A DNA stretch of 64,000 nucleotides, from contig JAZHRO010000012.1 of NCBI GenBank assembly GCA_037157565.1, positions 3,312,501 to 3,376,500 on the forward strand, written 5' to 3'. Numbering within the stretch: the stretch's first letter is position 1; every line of letters starts with the position of its first letter. The DNA is from Thalassia testudinum. Lineage: Eukaryota > Streptophyta > Magnoliopsida > Alismatales > Hydrocharitaceae. Positions 1 through 11,965 of the stretch are shown in pieces. Both the position numbers and the translations under genes were made by a program. The notes under the pieces were generated by a model that did not search any database, was not told where the DNA came from, and saw nothing but the letters and a program-made list of their open reading frames with translations.

Positions 1-142
1 ATCATTCTTATGCATTAAAACAAATCTAGCTCTTAGGATTTTGCTCCGCAAATGGGTTTTTGGGTTGCATTTAGACATCAAATAGGTTAGGCGTGCATTG
101 CATATTTTATTGTGTTTTTAATGTGTTTATTTGAGTGTTAGG
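1..142 (+). repeat. A 5' LTR, first segment
   Basis: Aligns with 21049-21190 of the A 3' LTR with a few substitutions. It ends where solo LTR H is inserted; the 5 bp TTAGG at 138-142 are repeated at 2818-2822. Confidence 0.9.
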
Positions 143-2817
143 TGATGATAACATCATCATCAGCCATATCTAGCTTTAATTTGTCATTATCTATTAATAA
201 ATGCTCCTAGATAACCACCAGAAGATCGTAATTCTTTGCATAGCCATTCTGAGATATAAACATTAAAATAGGGGTAAATATGTAATTTTAACATAATGTC
301 CTAAATGCAGAACAATCACAGGGTTTCCCAAGGGTTTGTTAAAGGTCAAATGGTTATAAATGTCTAATAAGTGGGTTCATACAGATAGAAATGGGTTTTC
401 ACATGTTACGAGAATAAATGGACATCTAAAATCCTAAAAATAGACCCTCTTAATTAACAGAGGTTCTAGTCAAGATAAAATTCACCTAATCCTTCTAAAA
501 ATCATAGAAAAATATTCTCTAAGGTTTAGTACCTTTGAATTGACCATTAGAACCCTTGTTGACCTAAAACGCAGTCTCTGTCTGAAAGTTACCCTAATTT
601 AGGTTTCTACGTAATTTCCCAGCCAAACTTGGTTAAAACCTAAATTTGAGTTCACCATCAAATTTCTTGTGTCCAAATTAGGTCAGTACCAAAATTTGGG
701 CCCAATCAAAGATCATCTTAACCTAGTTTGTATTATGGTCCAGTCTAACTCTTTTCTCTCACACACATGCCCTTAACTTTCGAATTCCTTGCAAAGGGCC
801 CCCCAGATTTGTCATCATCCTCACAAAGAGGTCCCTATCGCCATTAGGTGTGAACAAAAGCACCACCGTTGAGATTCGAGCAACGATTTCTTGCTCGATT
901 TTCAATCCATCTCTCCCAAAATAGAAAGGGAGATTTCTGAGGAAGTTGCCTTCCATTTGAGCCATGTACGAGGCTCTGAATCCTACTCCAAAGCTCATGC
1001 GAACCTTTTGAAGGTTTGGGTCTCCTTGTAGCACAAGCACCACATGCTTTCAATCTTGGTTTCCAATCTTGGAATGCCTTCCTATTCCCTATAAAAGGAC
1101 CCATATTGCACGACCAATCTCTTTAGTAAGGTTTGGGGCCAAAAATCTCTTCCAAACCCTACCTCCGACCCCTCTCCGACCAACCTCTAGTAGTCCACCT
1201 TCCCAGTCTTCCTAGGGGCCACCAACAGCCAAATTGGCCTGCCCATCCTCTTCCTCGTCATCCATCGTGCTCGCCAGTCAAAACAAGGGTAAACTTCCCC
1301 ATTCCTCGCCGCCGCCCCTCTCAAGAGAATTCGTCTTCCGCGGCACTGGCTTGCCAACATCGGTGTCCTTCCTATCTCTTTCATCACGTAAAGTAGTTAG
1401 TTAGGTTCCTTTTAGTTCTTAGGTTAGTTTTCTATATCCAAAACACAAAATGAACCCCCGACATCGCCAATCAACGTCATCTTCTCCACCTCTGGCCACT
1501 TCTCCAGCGAGTCCGCCCCACCTCCACACTCCACCAAACAAGTCGCCACCTACTCCACAACCTCTGCCACATCACCACAAACAATAGCCCTAACCTATTT
1601 GACCCTATTGCCCATCCAAACACCCCGACGACCAACCTACCTTTGCATGACCTCCACCATCCTCGGCAGCTCACCACACACCTTCTCACGACACGATATC
1701 ACCGTCGTCACCTTCGCCATGTTATGGCAAAGCTAAGGAGCTTCTAATTGGGGCTTTCGAGCCCATTTTCATGATTGTAGGTATCACCGGTCCGCCTCCG
1801 CCGCCACCTCCATCTCTAACCATGTTCGAGCTCCTCCCGCATGAAGAACACCTGCTTCTACTCCCAGGTCATGCAGATATGCCCCAGGAACCACTCCAGG
1901 TCCTCAATTGAGGATCTCAGTACCAACAACACTTCCAACTGGATGAAGCCTCACCCTGTAGCTACACACAAAGAGAGTAGGCACTAATAGTGCCACATCG
2001 GGCACTGAAGAATGCTAGAGTATGCTTATTATGATTTAGTACTAAGGCCCTGTTGCCTCAGACACAAGGGTGAGGTCCTCCTTACCAGCACATACATGAG
2101 CCAGCCTAAACTACTCACTCCTCGGCCACTACCCACTGCCGGTAGCCCTGGACCAGGTTATTGTTCAATCCGTATACCCTACTAAGCTTTGGCTTTGAGG
2201 GAGAGAGAGTGGGGAGGGGAGGGTTTTGCTCTTGAAGGATTTTAGAGACATTTAGTCACTGGGAAGGAAAGGAAAGAAGAAAAGGTAGAAGAAGAGGAAT
2301 AGGCTAAAGAAGGAAGAGAGGAGCCGTGCCTAAGAGAAAGCTAAAGGCTTGTGAGCAAAGAAGGAAAAGAAGCAAAGAAGAGAAGAGAAGAAGATCATAC
2401 GAAGAAGCACTGTAGCAAACGACATTTAAGTCATCTGATTACAAATCAAACATCTGACTACTGTTCATTTATTTCATATTCACTGAGTAGTTGATATACA
2501 TGTGCTTACACTAATAATTGGTGATCTAAATCACCATTATTTTGTTCTAGGTTTCTTTTTATCATAGATAAATCTTGATATACTCATGTTTCACATTGAA
2601 GATCATATTTGAGTAATTGTTATTCATTGAATATCATTGATTGTGCTCATTTATATTTTAATTGAGATTAGCGTGTGAATTCCTATTTGCTCCTTATGTT
2701 CGACCTTAGACTTCAGTTTAGATATTCGAGTTATAAATATTATCTGTTGAGAGTTCTATTTAGGAGATTTTACTACAACAAGACACATTTAAACTCTTGA
2801 ATAGATCCCCTCCAACA
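143..2817 (+). mobile_element. Element H: solo LTR (2675 bp) with TSD TTAGG
   Basis: Starts TGATGATAAC and ends CTCCAACA, with TTAGG on both sides (138-142, 2818-2822). It interrupts the A LTR exactly where the 3' LTR of A is continuous. There is no internal region, PBS or PPT, so it is a solo LTR left by recombination between two LTRs. It belongs to the same family as the LTR of G (parts of 35808-36285 and 58406 onward align with 143-1750) and as remnant K. The start is a 17-nt hairpin. Small ORFs inside it are not convincing genes. Confidence 0.88.
1089..1098 (+). promoter_or_regulatory. TATA box of solo LTR H
   Basis: CTATAAAAGG, a near-ideal plant TATA box, about 950 bp from the LTR start. 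It would set the U3/R boundary near 1120. Other LTRs here have the same motif at a comparable place. Confidence 0.6.
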
Positions 2818-2839
2818 TTAGGGTTAATCAGATTGTCAG

Positions 2840-3560
2840 ATCCCCAGAATCATAGTACTCAGGAAGGCAACTGGTGAAGGGGAAGTTCAAACTAGCTAGA
2901 ACTCAGTTTGTTCCAGCTCACCATAGCTGTATTCTAGCTCACTTGGACTAAGGTTATCTCATCCTGCTCCATTCAGCTCATCTCAGCTGAATGGTAGCTC
3001 AAGAGAGCTCATCTCAACTCATCTTAGCTCAAGTCAGCTCAGATCCAGCACAACTTAGTTGAGTCTAGCTTATCTCAGCTCCCATCAGTTCACTAGGAGC
3101 TTTAGCTAACTCAGCTGAGTTGACTGGAGTTCACCTCAGCTTAGGACTAGGTACATCCAGCTCCACTCAACTCCAGCCAACTGAAAATGACTTCATATTA
3201 CCTCAGGAAGCTCAAGTCCAGCTTCTGGCGACTCAACTTAGCTCAACATAGTTGAGCTAAGCTACCTTAGCTACCTCAACTAGCTAAGTCCTCCCTGGGA
3301 ACATCAGACCCAGCTCACCCTAGCATATTTTAGCAGAAGCTAGCATGCTTTAGCTTGGCTTAGTAGCTAGCTAAGAACTAGAAATCTAAGCCAGCTAAAG
3401 TAACTCCATGATATCCTCTTCAGTAGTTGCCAGCTCCAATTTAGCTCCAGATTTCTCCTTCTCAGCTCCTCTCCTCAAACCCTAGCTCCAGATACCTACT
3501 CCTCTACTCTACTACTAGCTAAGCTAGCATAGCTAGCTTAGCTTAGCTATGCTCCATCTC
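2840..3560 (+). repeat. AGCT-rich cryptic repeat in the A LTR U3
   Basis: Dozens of degenerate copies of CAGCTCA/AGCTNA spaced irregularly over about 700 bp, in both orientations because AGCT is a palindrome. The same region is present in the 3' LTR at about 21190-21920, so it is part of the LTR and not a later expansion. Confidence 0.8.
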
Positions 3561-4005
3561 CCTTGGCCATCCACCACCCTAAAACCCTGCCTAACTAGCT
3601 CCACCAAGTAACCTAACCTAAGTCCACCTAAGCTCTACCTAGTTCACCCCTAAGTTGGCACCAACATAGCCACCTCTTCACCCCTCAACCACCACCAAAA
3701 GGCATCTCCATGATGGCGCCCAAACCACCCCTAACCACCCATAAAAGTGGCACCAACTCTCCCATGATCTCCACCATATATCTACCCCTTCCAAGCCACA
3801 TCAACCCTACGCATAACCCCCTTCTAGAACCTTAGTTTTGGTGCCAACTCAAGGGTCACCAACACCATAACCACCCCCCCTCCCCCCCCCCTGCATGTGA
3901 CCCTTAAGTTGGTGCCAACCACTCCTAGCCCTAGGATCCCTAACCACTTCCCAAATCCTATCCTAGCCATCCGTTCCAAGAGCCTCCTATACCCCCTATC
4001 CTACT

Positions 4006-4013
4006 CTATAAAA
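4006..4013 (+). promoter_or_regulatory. TATA box, A 5' LTR
   Basis: CTATAAAA, matched at 22339-22348 in the 3' LTR, followed by a pyrimidine-rich stretch typical of a plant transcription start. Confidence 0.6.
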
Positions 4014-4675
4014 TGACCCTTAACCACCACCATTTTCCCCATCCTCCATTAGTGTAAATTCCACCCTACATCCACCTATAACCCACAGCCAAGGAGGAGA
4101 GAAGAAGATTAAGGGCGCAACACACCCACCCCCTTGATGCCTTCTTCTTCTCATTTCTTTCCCTTGTTCCATGCCAAGGAGGAGGAGCATTCCATTCGAG
4201 GAGGACGGCTAGGCATTGGAGGAGACTTGAAGGTGGTACCTTCCACCTTAGGGGAGCATAGGGCACACCCCCTCTTTGTGGGCTTGCCTGGGAAGACAAC
4301 ACCACCTTAAAGGAGCTATTGAGGGAAGGAGTTGGAGAGCCCCTTTTCAAGCTGAGGAGCCACTAAGCTTGGAGCAAGGAGCCTCCCCTCTTCACCATTT
4401 CTCAGAGGATTAGTGTTTCTTTATTTTCTACTTTAAATTCTAGTAGTAGAAGCTTTCCTCTACTAGGGTTTTGTGTAGAACACTTTTTGCTCATCTATTA
4501 AAGTTGCCTTTTCTTATTAGTTTTTTTTGCATTTGCTTTCCTTATTCTTAGCACTTTTCACTCCCTCCCCCTAATTACTCTAGGCCTCCACATGCCTAGA
4601 GTGAGCTTAGGGAGAGGCTACTCTTGACACCATAGTGTTAGACATTAGCTATTAGGTGTTAGCTTTTCCCGCCAA

Positions 4676-7441
4676 TGAAACGTCGGTTTTGTATTTGTTA
4701 TAACGTTGTAGTAAGGCCGGTTATTGCCAACATTTCAAATATAAATTTTTTTACTCGGAAAATGAAAGAGTTCCCGAGGTCGAACTCAGGGAGCAAGTCG
4801 TATTCTAGAGATATACATGTTTCTTTTACAAAATAAAGAGAGAGGGAAAGAATTTGTTGTGATGTTCTTCTTTCTTTCTCTTTCTTCAGATCTCCTTCTT
4901 CTTCTTCCTTGGTCTCTGCTATGGTGATAATCTTCTGCAATGGTGATGCTCTTCTTCTTCTTCCTGCTGTTCCTACGTTGGTGATGTTTTTCTTTCTTCA
5001 GAGCTCCTTGTTCTTCTTCTTCTTTGGTTTTCTGCCTTGACCTCTCTTCTTCTTCTTTGGTTTTCTTTATGGCTGCAGAGCTTCTGCCTTCAGCTACTAA
5101 GTCTTTCTTTCTTCTTCTTCTGCTTCGGCCGTTGCTCTTCCTTCTTCTTCAGCCTGCCTTCTTTCCTGCTCTGGCTGCTGACTTTCCGTCGTCTGACCCG
5201 GTGCTTCGACGACTTAACTGAGCATTTGCTACAGTGCAGCTCCTTCTTCTTCGCCTGCACTTCTTCTTTTGCCTGCACACTTCAGAGTTTTTTTTTTGTC
5301 AAGAGGCAAAACCTACTCTACCCCCCTCCCCCGCGTCTCTCTTTCTCTCTGAAATCACTCTTCGGAAGCTCTCCCAGAGCTACCGGGTAATCGGGTTCGG
5401 GTCAGGCCCGGGTCCAGGCCCACCGGCGTGCGTGGTGGGCGAGGAGTGCAGGTCAGTCGGGTCGGGTCAGGTCCGCGGAGCGTGAGCGCGGACGAGACCG
5501 GGTAACCGGGCGGGTGAAGGGGACCTCACCCCGTGGTCAGGAGGCAGACAGCATAAGGCACTTTTTGCCTTTATGCATCCGCGCGCCTCCGAGAAGTTCC
5601 GAGGTGGGACTAAATGTCCCACCCCAATTGAGCACCCGTCGCGGAGGGAGCAGTGGGCGATCGTGGCTTCACGCGCGGCTTTCGCCCCATCTGCGAGCCT
5701 GGGACGTTTCGCGGAGACTCCCTGCGCAACCTGGGAGTTGCACCTGGGTGAAGGCGTGCCTGCACCTGCAGGTAAAGGAGCTCTGCCTGCTCAGTAATGG
5801 CGACGGCGGGCGAGTCACCTGGTCACAGAAGAACGGCCTCTCGGCCAAATCAGACAGGCGGGGGACCTTCGCCGTGGCACGGCGAAGGTGGTCAGGGGGT
5901 CTGCAGGGGGCGAGATGGAGCCAACAGGTTGTCCTAGGTCAAACTGTGAGCGAAGAAGTGGGTGTGTTCGGTGGATCTGCAGAGGGCGTTTGGTGGGAAG
6001 TTGAGGGGCGGAAGAGGATCATGGTGAGGAGGCGGAGGTTCTGCGGTGATCGGCGAGCCGTGTGGGTCGCTGAGGTGATGGGAGCGGCTCGCCGGAGGGT
6101 GGTCGGAGGCGGAGAGGATGAGGGTGAACAGGAGCGGTCGAGGGTTTAATTGACTAAATTGAAAGCGAGGAAAGAAAGAGGAGAAGAAGGGGAGTAGTTC
6201 TAACTTAACTGCAGGAACGAAGGGGGAGGAACAGGGCGACAGTCGTATCGACTGTCGCCGGAGAAGACGATGCCCAGTGGGGGGAGGACGGCGGTGACGA
6301 CGGGGCAGAGGCAGCGCGCGCCGGTATTGCGCGACGCGGGAAGAGCAGGGGAAGAAGTCTCTGCTGCTGGTATTGCGGCAGAGCGAAGAGGAGGAGGAGG
6401 AGGAAGAACCGCCGGAGCTGGTGGGCATCTGCCGGAGTGAGAAGAGAGGAAAGTTGGGGGTTTTCTCCGTCAGATCCAGGCTGCCCTGGTCGGTGGAGCA
6501 GCGGGGGGTATTTATAGGGATGAAACAGGGAGGAAGGCGGAGGGAGACGACGTGTCTCCCTCGCCGGAGAATGGTCGGAATACGAACCCATACCGTCCGT
6601 GCGTTCGCACGGCCGGTATGGTGGGCTACAATGACCAGGGGGGTGCCCCTGCGACGGCTGACGACGCAGGGCACCCCCGGTATACTTGCCAGGTCCCCCA
6701 CCTCACCCTGCGCGGCGCCATGCTCCGCGCAAGGTCGCCGGAGCATGGTGCTGGCAGGGTTTTGCAGGAGGGACCTGATTGCAAAGAACGAAGGAGAGTT
6801 AGGGGCCAAAATGCGAGGGTTCAAAAGTTGAGGGCCAAAGAGTAAATATATGAGGACCAAAGTGTAAAGTCGGTCAAGGAGGTTTCTTCTTAGGCTCAAG
6901 TTTTTATACATGACTAATTAGGACCTAAGGAATCTGATGGTGAAGTTCATTTTCATATTAAACCTTGTTTGACCAGTCAATTTGCATAAAGACCCAAATT
7001 AAGTTATTAATTGGGCATGGTTCTCAATGTAGGTCAAAATGGGTTCTAAAGGCCAAATTGAAGGTTCTAAACCCTAGAGATTATTTTTCTATGAATTTTA
7101 GAGGGTTTATTCTATTTTTACTTTGCCCCGAACCTTGTGAATTGAAGCAGGTTGTTTTAGGGTTACAGGTTATCATTTGGTTCCTTGGAAGTGCTGTAGC
7201 CCTTGCTAGATCATCTCATCCCACTTTTATTCTTATTAAGCTGTTTTGACCTGTGTTTGGGCCCTGAATTACCCTGTATGCAGATTATACTGGTAAAATT
7301 GCACTTTTACCCCTTATGACTGGTTTTCTTCTCAAACTCAGAATTCTCTGAGTTAAGCCTTTCCTTGAGATATGTAGGAGCATTTATCCTTTGTATTAGG
7401 TCAAAATGAGCTAGTTATGGCTCATGATGAGGTTCTCATCA
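4676..7441 (-). repeat. B 3' LTR (left copy)
   Basis: 2766 bp. On the minus strand it starts TGATGAGAACC and ends CGACGTTTCA. It is CTT/AAG-rich at 4860-5290 and GC-rich at 5390-6800. Several long frames cross it on both strands (for example 5514-6149 plus, 5934-6911 minus), but they arise from the GC-rich sequence and one is frameshifted between the two LTR copies. Confidence 0.93.
6509..6517 (-). promoter_or_regulatory. TATA box in the B 3' LTR
   Basis: Minus-strand CTATAAATA followed by a C/T-rich stretch; identical at 13799-13807 in the other LTR. It places U3 at about 7441-6510 and leaves a long R-U5 of roughly 1.8 kb. Confidence 0.65.
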
Positions 7442-7479
7442 TACCCCCATGCCTAGCTTTTGCTAGTCCCTTAGCAAAA
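7425..7479 (-). other. B PPT between two hairpins
   Basis: On the minus strand: a stem-loop with arms TTTTGCTA/TAGCAAAA (7479-7458), the purine-rich tract with GGCATGGGGG, then the LTR start as a 7-bp stem TGATGAG/CTCATCA with a 3-nt loop (7441-7425). The PPT primes plus-strand DNA synthesis in reverse transcription. Confidence 0.75.
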
Positions 7480-8982
7480 ACTTAAGGTTTCAACCCTTGT
7501 TCTAGACCATGAAGTTTTTAATAGTTTTAGATAAGTGCCCTTTTTATTTGAGCATAGATTATGTTAGAATGCTCACCATAGGCCTAAAAGGTACTCTAGT
7601 ACTAATCAAGATCCAAATCTGTCTAGCCTTAGCCTCAGTCTTTTAGCAAAGGTTCTTAAGGCCCACAAGAACTAACCTAAGGTTTATTGGACTTCGTGGT
7701 TAAAGCACCCGTGCTTGAAATGATTTTAGCCCTGGCTCAGTTCGCAGTGCGTTTTGTAAGAGAGAGATAGAAAGTTTTTCTGTTTGGAGAGTTTTCTCTC
7801 TCTTTTTCTTTTTAGTTCTAGCCTAGGATTGGCTTTTCAACATGGTCTGTATCAGATTCCTTGCTCCCATCATCAATCCTCAAGGGTTCCTGGCGATCGA
7901 TGCTTCGAGATAGCACCGCCCATGGCAACCCCCGGAACCCTGGCTATTGAGATTTCGAGATAATCCCATCCATGGTATTCCGTGGCTGAATCCAGACCCT
8001 GGCAATTGACACTTCGAGATAGTGCCATCCATGGAATCTGAACCAGCAGAGTGCTTACATGCCCCCAGTAGGATATGTAAATATCCTAAGAGACAAGCAC
8101 CGAGGAGATGATATTTTGTTACGCATCTTCGAGGGGATTTCCCGCCTCTCTGCGCTGGGAACTCGTCCAAATCAACTTGTGTTGATCGGCCGCTCCTATT
8201 CTAGGTGTTCTTTTCAGATTTTTGCGACGCTTCTGCGTGATTCTGATTTTTACGCTTACTGAACCAGGCTGTGTGTGAGATTAGGGTGCTTAAGTTACTG
8301 AGTCCCGTAAACCAAAAATTAGTTAACGAGGCCGAATACTCCCTAAGCCTTAGACCTAATACTTCAGCTTTTCATTTTCCTCAACCTCTTGAGGAGTGTC
8401 CAGATCTTAATGGGTACTAAGAGTCTATTCAAGAATGCCTAAGGTTTGCATTCTTTACTAATCTTTTTGTGCACTTTTCTTGAATGAGGTCTAGAACTTA
8501 GGTTAATTCCTTAGTTCCTTACTAATGACTATCACTTTTTCTCATAATTTTGTGCTCCTTTTTCATTTTGTTTCTTTTCTCCTTCTCCTTCACAAAATTT
8601 CCTTCTCCTCTTTTCCTCTTATTCTTTTTCGAAAATTTTTTTAATTTTTATGGTATTTTTGGCATATGTGAATTTTTTGTTTGAAACCTTTTCTTACAAG
8701 TTTTTGCACTTTCATACCCCCCCATGCCTAAGATTTGCAATGTCCTCATTGTAACCTAGGGGTTTTTTATTCAACTAAGTTCATACATTAGGATAGCTGT
8801 TTTGATGAGTGAATGGGTCGGGATGACTGTTGCGGACGATTTCTAATCTCAGATGCAAGCACCTGAGGTGGAGTCGGCTGTCCTAAGGTGTGAACTTCAA
8901 GTGCAAAAAGCTGTTAGAACAAGTTTCAGGTTTTCAAAGAGAATGACGGGCTGCCTCCCGTTGAGCGCTAAATTTGATGCCT
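7480..8982 (-). other. B 3' non-coding region
   Basis: No credible coding sequence. Contains three imperfect 37-bp repeats (7889-8034), pyrimidine-rich low complexity (8560-8700), an internal PPT-like block (8714-8752) and, just beyond the ORF stop (about 8935-8980), the block read on the minus strand as TAGCGCT then GGGAGGCAGCCCG, shared in altered form with A and C. Confidence 0.65.
7889..8034 (-). repeat. Three imperfect 37-bp direct repeats in the B 3' region
   Basis: Copies at 7889-7925, 7939-7975 and 7998-8034 each begin CCTGGC, contain TTCGAGATA and end CCATGG. Start-to-start spacing is 50 and 59 bp. Confidence 0.75.
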
Positions 8983-10872
8983 TCAGCCAAGCGGGAAATG
9001 CGATGGAGAGGGGATGGTCAAATCAGCGGAGTTTTGTAAGACAAGCACCTTGATTAAGAGCCTGGTTGGTCCAACCAGGTGCTTGTTCAGATCAACAGGC
9101 TGATGATGCAGCCCAAACCCAATCAATCTGGTGGGTTGATAGATGTGGATAAAAAGGTGTGGAGCCCACCATAAACTATGAAGCTCAGATGGATGTGGAA
9201 GTGTAAACGCAGGGTTTGGCTGAGTCGAATCAGCCTGGTCAGAGTAGGGACCCGTAGGATAATTAGTGGTTGATGCAGGAACCCTACAGGGGTGATCAGA
9301 GAATGATAGAGCATGGTATGTAGTCTGATCAATGTTCGAAACCCGATGTGGAAATGCAATCGGCTTGGTGAGAGGTGAATCTGAATAGAAATTGAGTCCA
9401 GTTGCGGGTCGGGGTTTGGGAGAGGTTTTGATCCGTTCTGTGTGTGCGGACGAGGTGGCCATTGTGTACGAGGGCTCTTCTAGAAACAGATGATAGGTGA
9501 TTTTCTGTAGAGAGTCCTCTGGGTAACTATCAAATGCCGGAAGAGTGTTTGTAGGATGAAAGAAATCGGATTCGAGAAAAAATTTGGATTCTTGGTTGCA
9601 ATCACTCTTAGCATTTTCTGTTTTTGGTTCCTGAGGATCGAAAAGGAATGATTCTGTGTTATCAGTGATCTCGGGAATCAGGACCTCAGAGTCGGAGTTA
9701 GAGTCATGAGAACTGAGGTCGTAGATAGGCCTGGCGTGTTCAGGAAGGGGAATCTCTCCGCAATTATAGTCAGATTTGAAATTGTCGGAGAGTTGGCAAA
9801 AATGAGATTCATGATCATGAATTCCACCACAACAAAAATCATCAGATGTGGAATCAGCAGCCTGACTGGGTTCTAGCCTATATGTCAATTCTGGGCTCAA
9901 AAAGATGTTCTGTTCAAGCTCCAAGCTGGTAGGATAGACCCCATTAAAACCTTGCTCATCCAACTCCTTAGTTTCTGTATCATAAATTGGCATGTTTTCT
10001 GAAAAATCGATCAGATTTCCTGAGGATGTTGGAGAGGGATATTCATTAAATAGAGGCCCGGAATCATATTCTGTAAAAATTTGATCTTTCTCATAAAGGG
10101 CCTCATAATCTTCCCAATAAGTTTTAGATCTAGGTTCTAGGCTTAGGATGTGGGTAGAATTATTAGAACCTAATTCCGAATAACCTTCGAGGGTCACCTT
10201 ATCAAAACAAGGGGTGGAATTTATACCCTCCAGAGGTTCAATTCTAATCTTGTTACTGCAGGAGTCTTGGAGTTCTAAGCTTGGTGATTCATGGCCTAGG
10301 GTTGGCTCAGCATTGTGTTCTCCTGCAATATCCCAACCTAATTCAACATTGTCTTCTATCTGGGTTGGGATTTTACAACCACTTTGTGCCTCAATCCCGA
10401 GATCTGGGAAACTGAATTGTTCCTTAATACTGTTCCAAGATGGTTCATCCTCTGTTTCTGGTATATACGGGTATTTCTGGTTGATAATTTGTCTTACAGA
10501 TTTCATCATTTCTACCCGTTTTATAAGGGCATCTTGGTGTTGTTCCCAAAGTACAGGATTTGTCAAGCATTGAAGGTATTCAGATTGGTGTAATTTTTCC
10601 ATCTCAATGTATCCTGTCATGAGCATATCTCGGGTTGATCCTTTTGAAATTCCAGTCAATAGAATTTGGGCACAGTTTATGATGAAGGATGTGGTTGTTG
10701 GGACATCAACCTGAATATCTCCTATTGGTGTTGAGGTTTTTTCTTCTTTTTCATAGAATTTTATGGCATCCTCGATCATTTTATCTTTCATAGATCTCCG
10801 ATATTCAGGTTTCTTGAATGGTAGTCTTGCTAGGTAATTAGGCTGCATAATTGGATCAGGTGGTGGAATCAA
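8983..10872 (-). CDS. Unrecognised 629-residue acidic protein of element B
   Basis: The only long ORF of B and undamaged. I do not recognise its family. Residues 1 to about 150 look folded and helical, with charged and hydrophobic residues mixed (a K/E-rich segment near 25-47; a segment with LLTGISKG and DMLMTGYIEMEKL). Residues about 150-450 are strongly acidic and rich in Ser, Asn and Pro, likely disordered. The tail is rich in Pro, Thr and His and ends in a segment with LIGFGLHHQPV followed by hydrophobic LLIKVLVL. A GLHH-V motif near the end is also seen in C and F. There is no zinc knuckle, protease or polymerase motif. It begins about 1.07 kb after the PBS, where gag starts in gag-encoding relatives, so a structural or RNA-binding role is possible but unproven. 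Confidence 0.7.
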   Translation of the reverse strand: MIPPPDPIMQPNYLARLPFKKPEYRRSMKDKMIEDAIKFYEKEEKTSTPIGDIQVDVPTTTSFIINCAQILLTGISKGSTRDMLMTGYIEMEKLHQSEYLQCLTNPVLWEQHQDALIKRVEMMKSVRQIINQKYPYIPETEDEPSWNSIKEQFSFPDLGIEAQSGCKIPTQIEDNVELGWDIAGEHNAEPTLGHESPSLELQDSCSNKIRIEPLEGINSTPCFDKVTLEGYSELGSNNSTHILSLEPRSKTYWEDYEALYEKDQIFTEYDSGPLFNEYPSPTSSGNLIDFSENMPIYDTETKELDEQGFNGVYPTSLELEQNIFLSPELTYRLEPSQAADSTSDDFCCGGIHDHESHFCQLSDNFKSDYNCGEIPLPEHARPIYDLSSHDSNSDSEVLIPEITDNTESFLFDPQEPKTENAKSDCNQESKFFLESDFFHPTNTLPAFDSYPEDSLQKITYHLFLEEPSYTMATSSAHTERIKTSPKPRPATGLNFYSDSPLTKPIAFPHRVSNIDQTTYHALSFSDHPCRVPASTTNYPTGPYSDQADSTQPNPAFTLPHPSELHSLWWAPHLFIHIYQPTRLIGFGLHHQPVDLNKHLVGPTRLLIKVLVLQNSADLTIPSPSHFPLG

Positions 10873-11944
10873 GAGATAGAATCAAAGTTTGAATCAAGAT
10901 GGAAGAAGGGGATTTTGTTCAGAATCAGAGGAAAGAGGGGCTATGTGAATGATTTCTGCAAAAACAAAGGAGCCGAGGCTTAGCCTCGGGGAGAGTGAAT
11001 TTCTATAGGAGGTTTCAAGGACCTCCTGAAAAATACTGAAGGGCTGGATGAGATAAGCAGGTGCTGGACCCAATCAAGACACCCAAAAATTGTTGGGTGA
11101 CTATGGAGGTTCGGGGCAGATGGACCCCTTGATCAGAAAGATCGTCCACCTGAGAATTACCTGGGCAGCCAGAGAGGGAGAGTCCCGCGAAGACCCCTAC
11201 ACGGTAGAGCGTCCCCACGGGTTACAGGGTTTCCCCCACCCGACCTCTCTTGTCACTGCGGTTCCAGGTAGACCAGAATGGGGATCTTGACCTCTTAAGT
11301 CTACCAATTTTAAGATCAGGGTGCTTAAGGTTTCACTTGAACTTTAGTCTTTTTAAGTGCAAAGAGTGACCTAATTTAAGGTTGGTTAACCCAAAGGGGT
11401 CAACTTTACCTCTTGTTTTCTTTGAAAGCTTTTTTTTTTTTGGGTCCTTTCTTTTAGGGTTCAAGTGTTTAGAGAGAGCCAATTGTTTAGGATTTTTCTT
11501 GTTAATTATTTTCAATCAATGGTTTGGGCACACCTCTTTTGGATTTCCTCAATTCTTGATTAAGGGGTGTGTCTCTACTGAAATCCTAATGTTTGACCTT
11601 ATGTTGGCTCTACTTGGTCCATTTAACTCTTTGTTGGGCAATTAGGGCTCAAGCAAGAATGTGTTAGCCCTTAAATACCCTTAATAGTGTGCAGGAGTGA
11701 TGAGTTGAAAACATGCAACTTTTTATGGTTACTAAGTATGGAAGACAGGTTAGCCCTATATTGCTTGTTCTTTTCTTTTCTTCCTCTTTAGAGTGTAGGG
11801 GTTAATAGTGAGAGAAAAGATTTACCTGTCTTCGGAGTGGTTGTGTGGTTGCTTGTCTTCTTGAGTTCCTGTAGCTACACAAAAGAGAGGAGATTATCAG
11901 AACTTAAAAGAAACAGGAATGTTTACCTCTAGAATAGCCGTTGC
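10873..11944 (-). other. B 5' leader
   Basis: Non-coding leader between PBS and ORF. On the minus strand near the PBS a short segment is bounded by acceptor-like TAGCTACAG and donor-like CAGGTAAAT (about 11880-11825). Further on is a GC-rich block (11090-11290) containing ACCCGTGGGGACGCTCTACC, also found in fragment J at 35290-35400. Short frames here are not credible genes. Confidence 0.6.
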
Positions 11945-11962
11945 TCCCCGGCAATGGCGCCA
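11945..11962 (-). other. B primer-binding site (tRNA-Asp)
   Basis: The minus strand reads TGGCGCCATTGCCGGGGA, 17 of 18 matching the complement of the plant tRNA-Asp(GTC) 3' end, three bases inside the LTR. Minus-strand DNA synthesis starts here. Confidence 0.9.
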
Positions 11963-11965
11963 AAA

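Larger units (their letters stand above)
2823..4675 (+). repeat. A 5' LTR, second segment
   Basis: Resumes at GTTAATCAG directly after the H target duplication and aligns with 21191 to about 23028 of the 3' LTR. It ends at GCCAA (4671-4675), the target duplication of element B. It holds an AGCT-rich upstream region (about 2840-3560), a TATA box at 4006-4013 and a pyrimidine-rich downstream part. A small C-rich tract lies near 3876-3892. Confidence 0.9.

Noticed and set aside
5514..6911. Long overlapping frames on both strands in the B LTR (211 codons plus, 325 codons minus)
   Set aside because: They lie in GC-rich LTR sequence, overlap each other and the TATA box, and the minus frame is broken by a 1-bp indel in the other LTR copy. 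No domain is recognisable.
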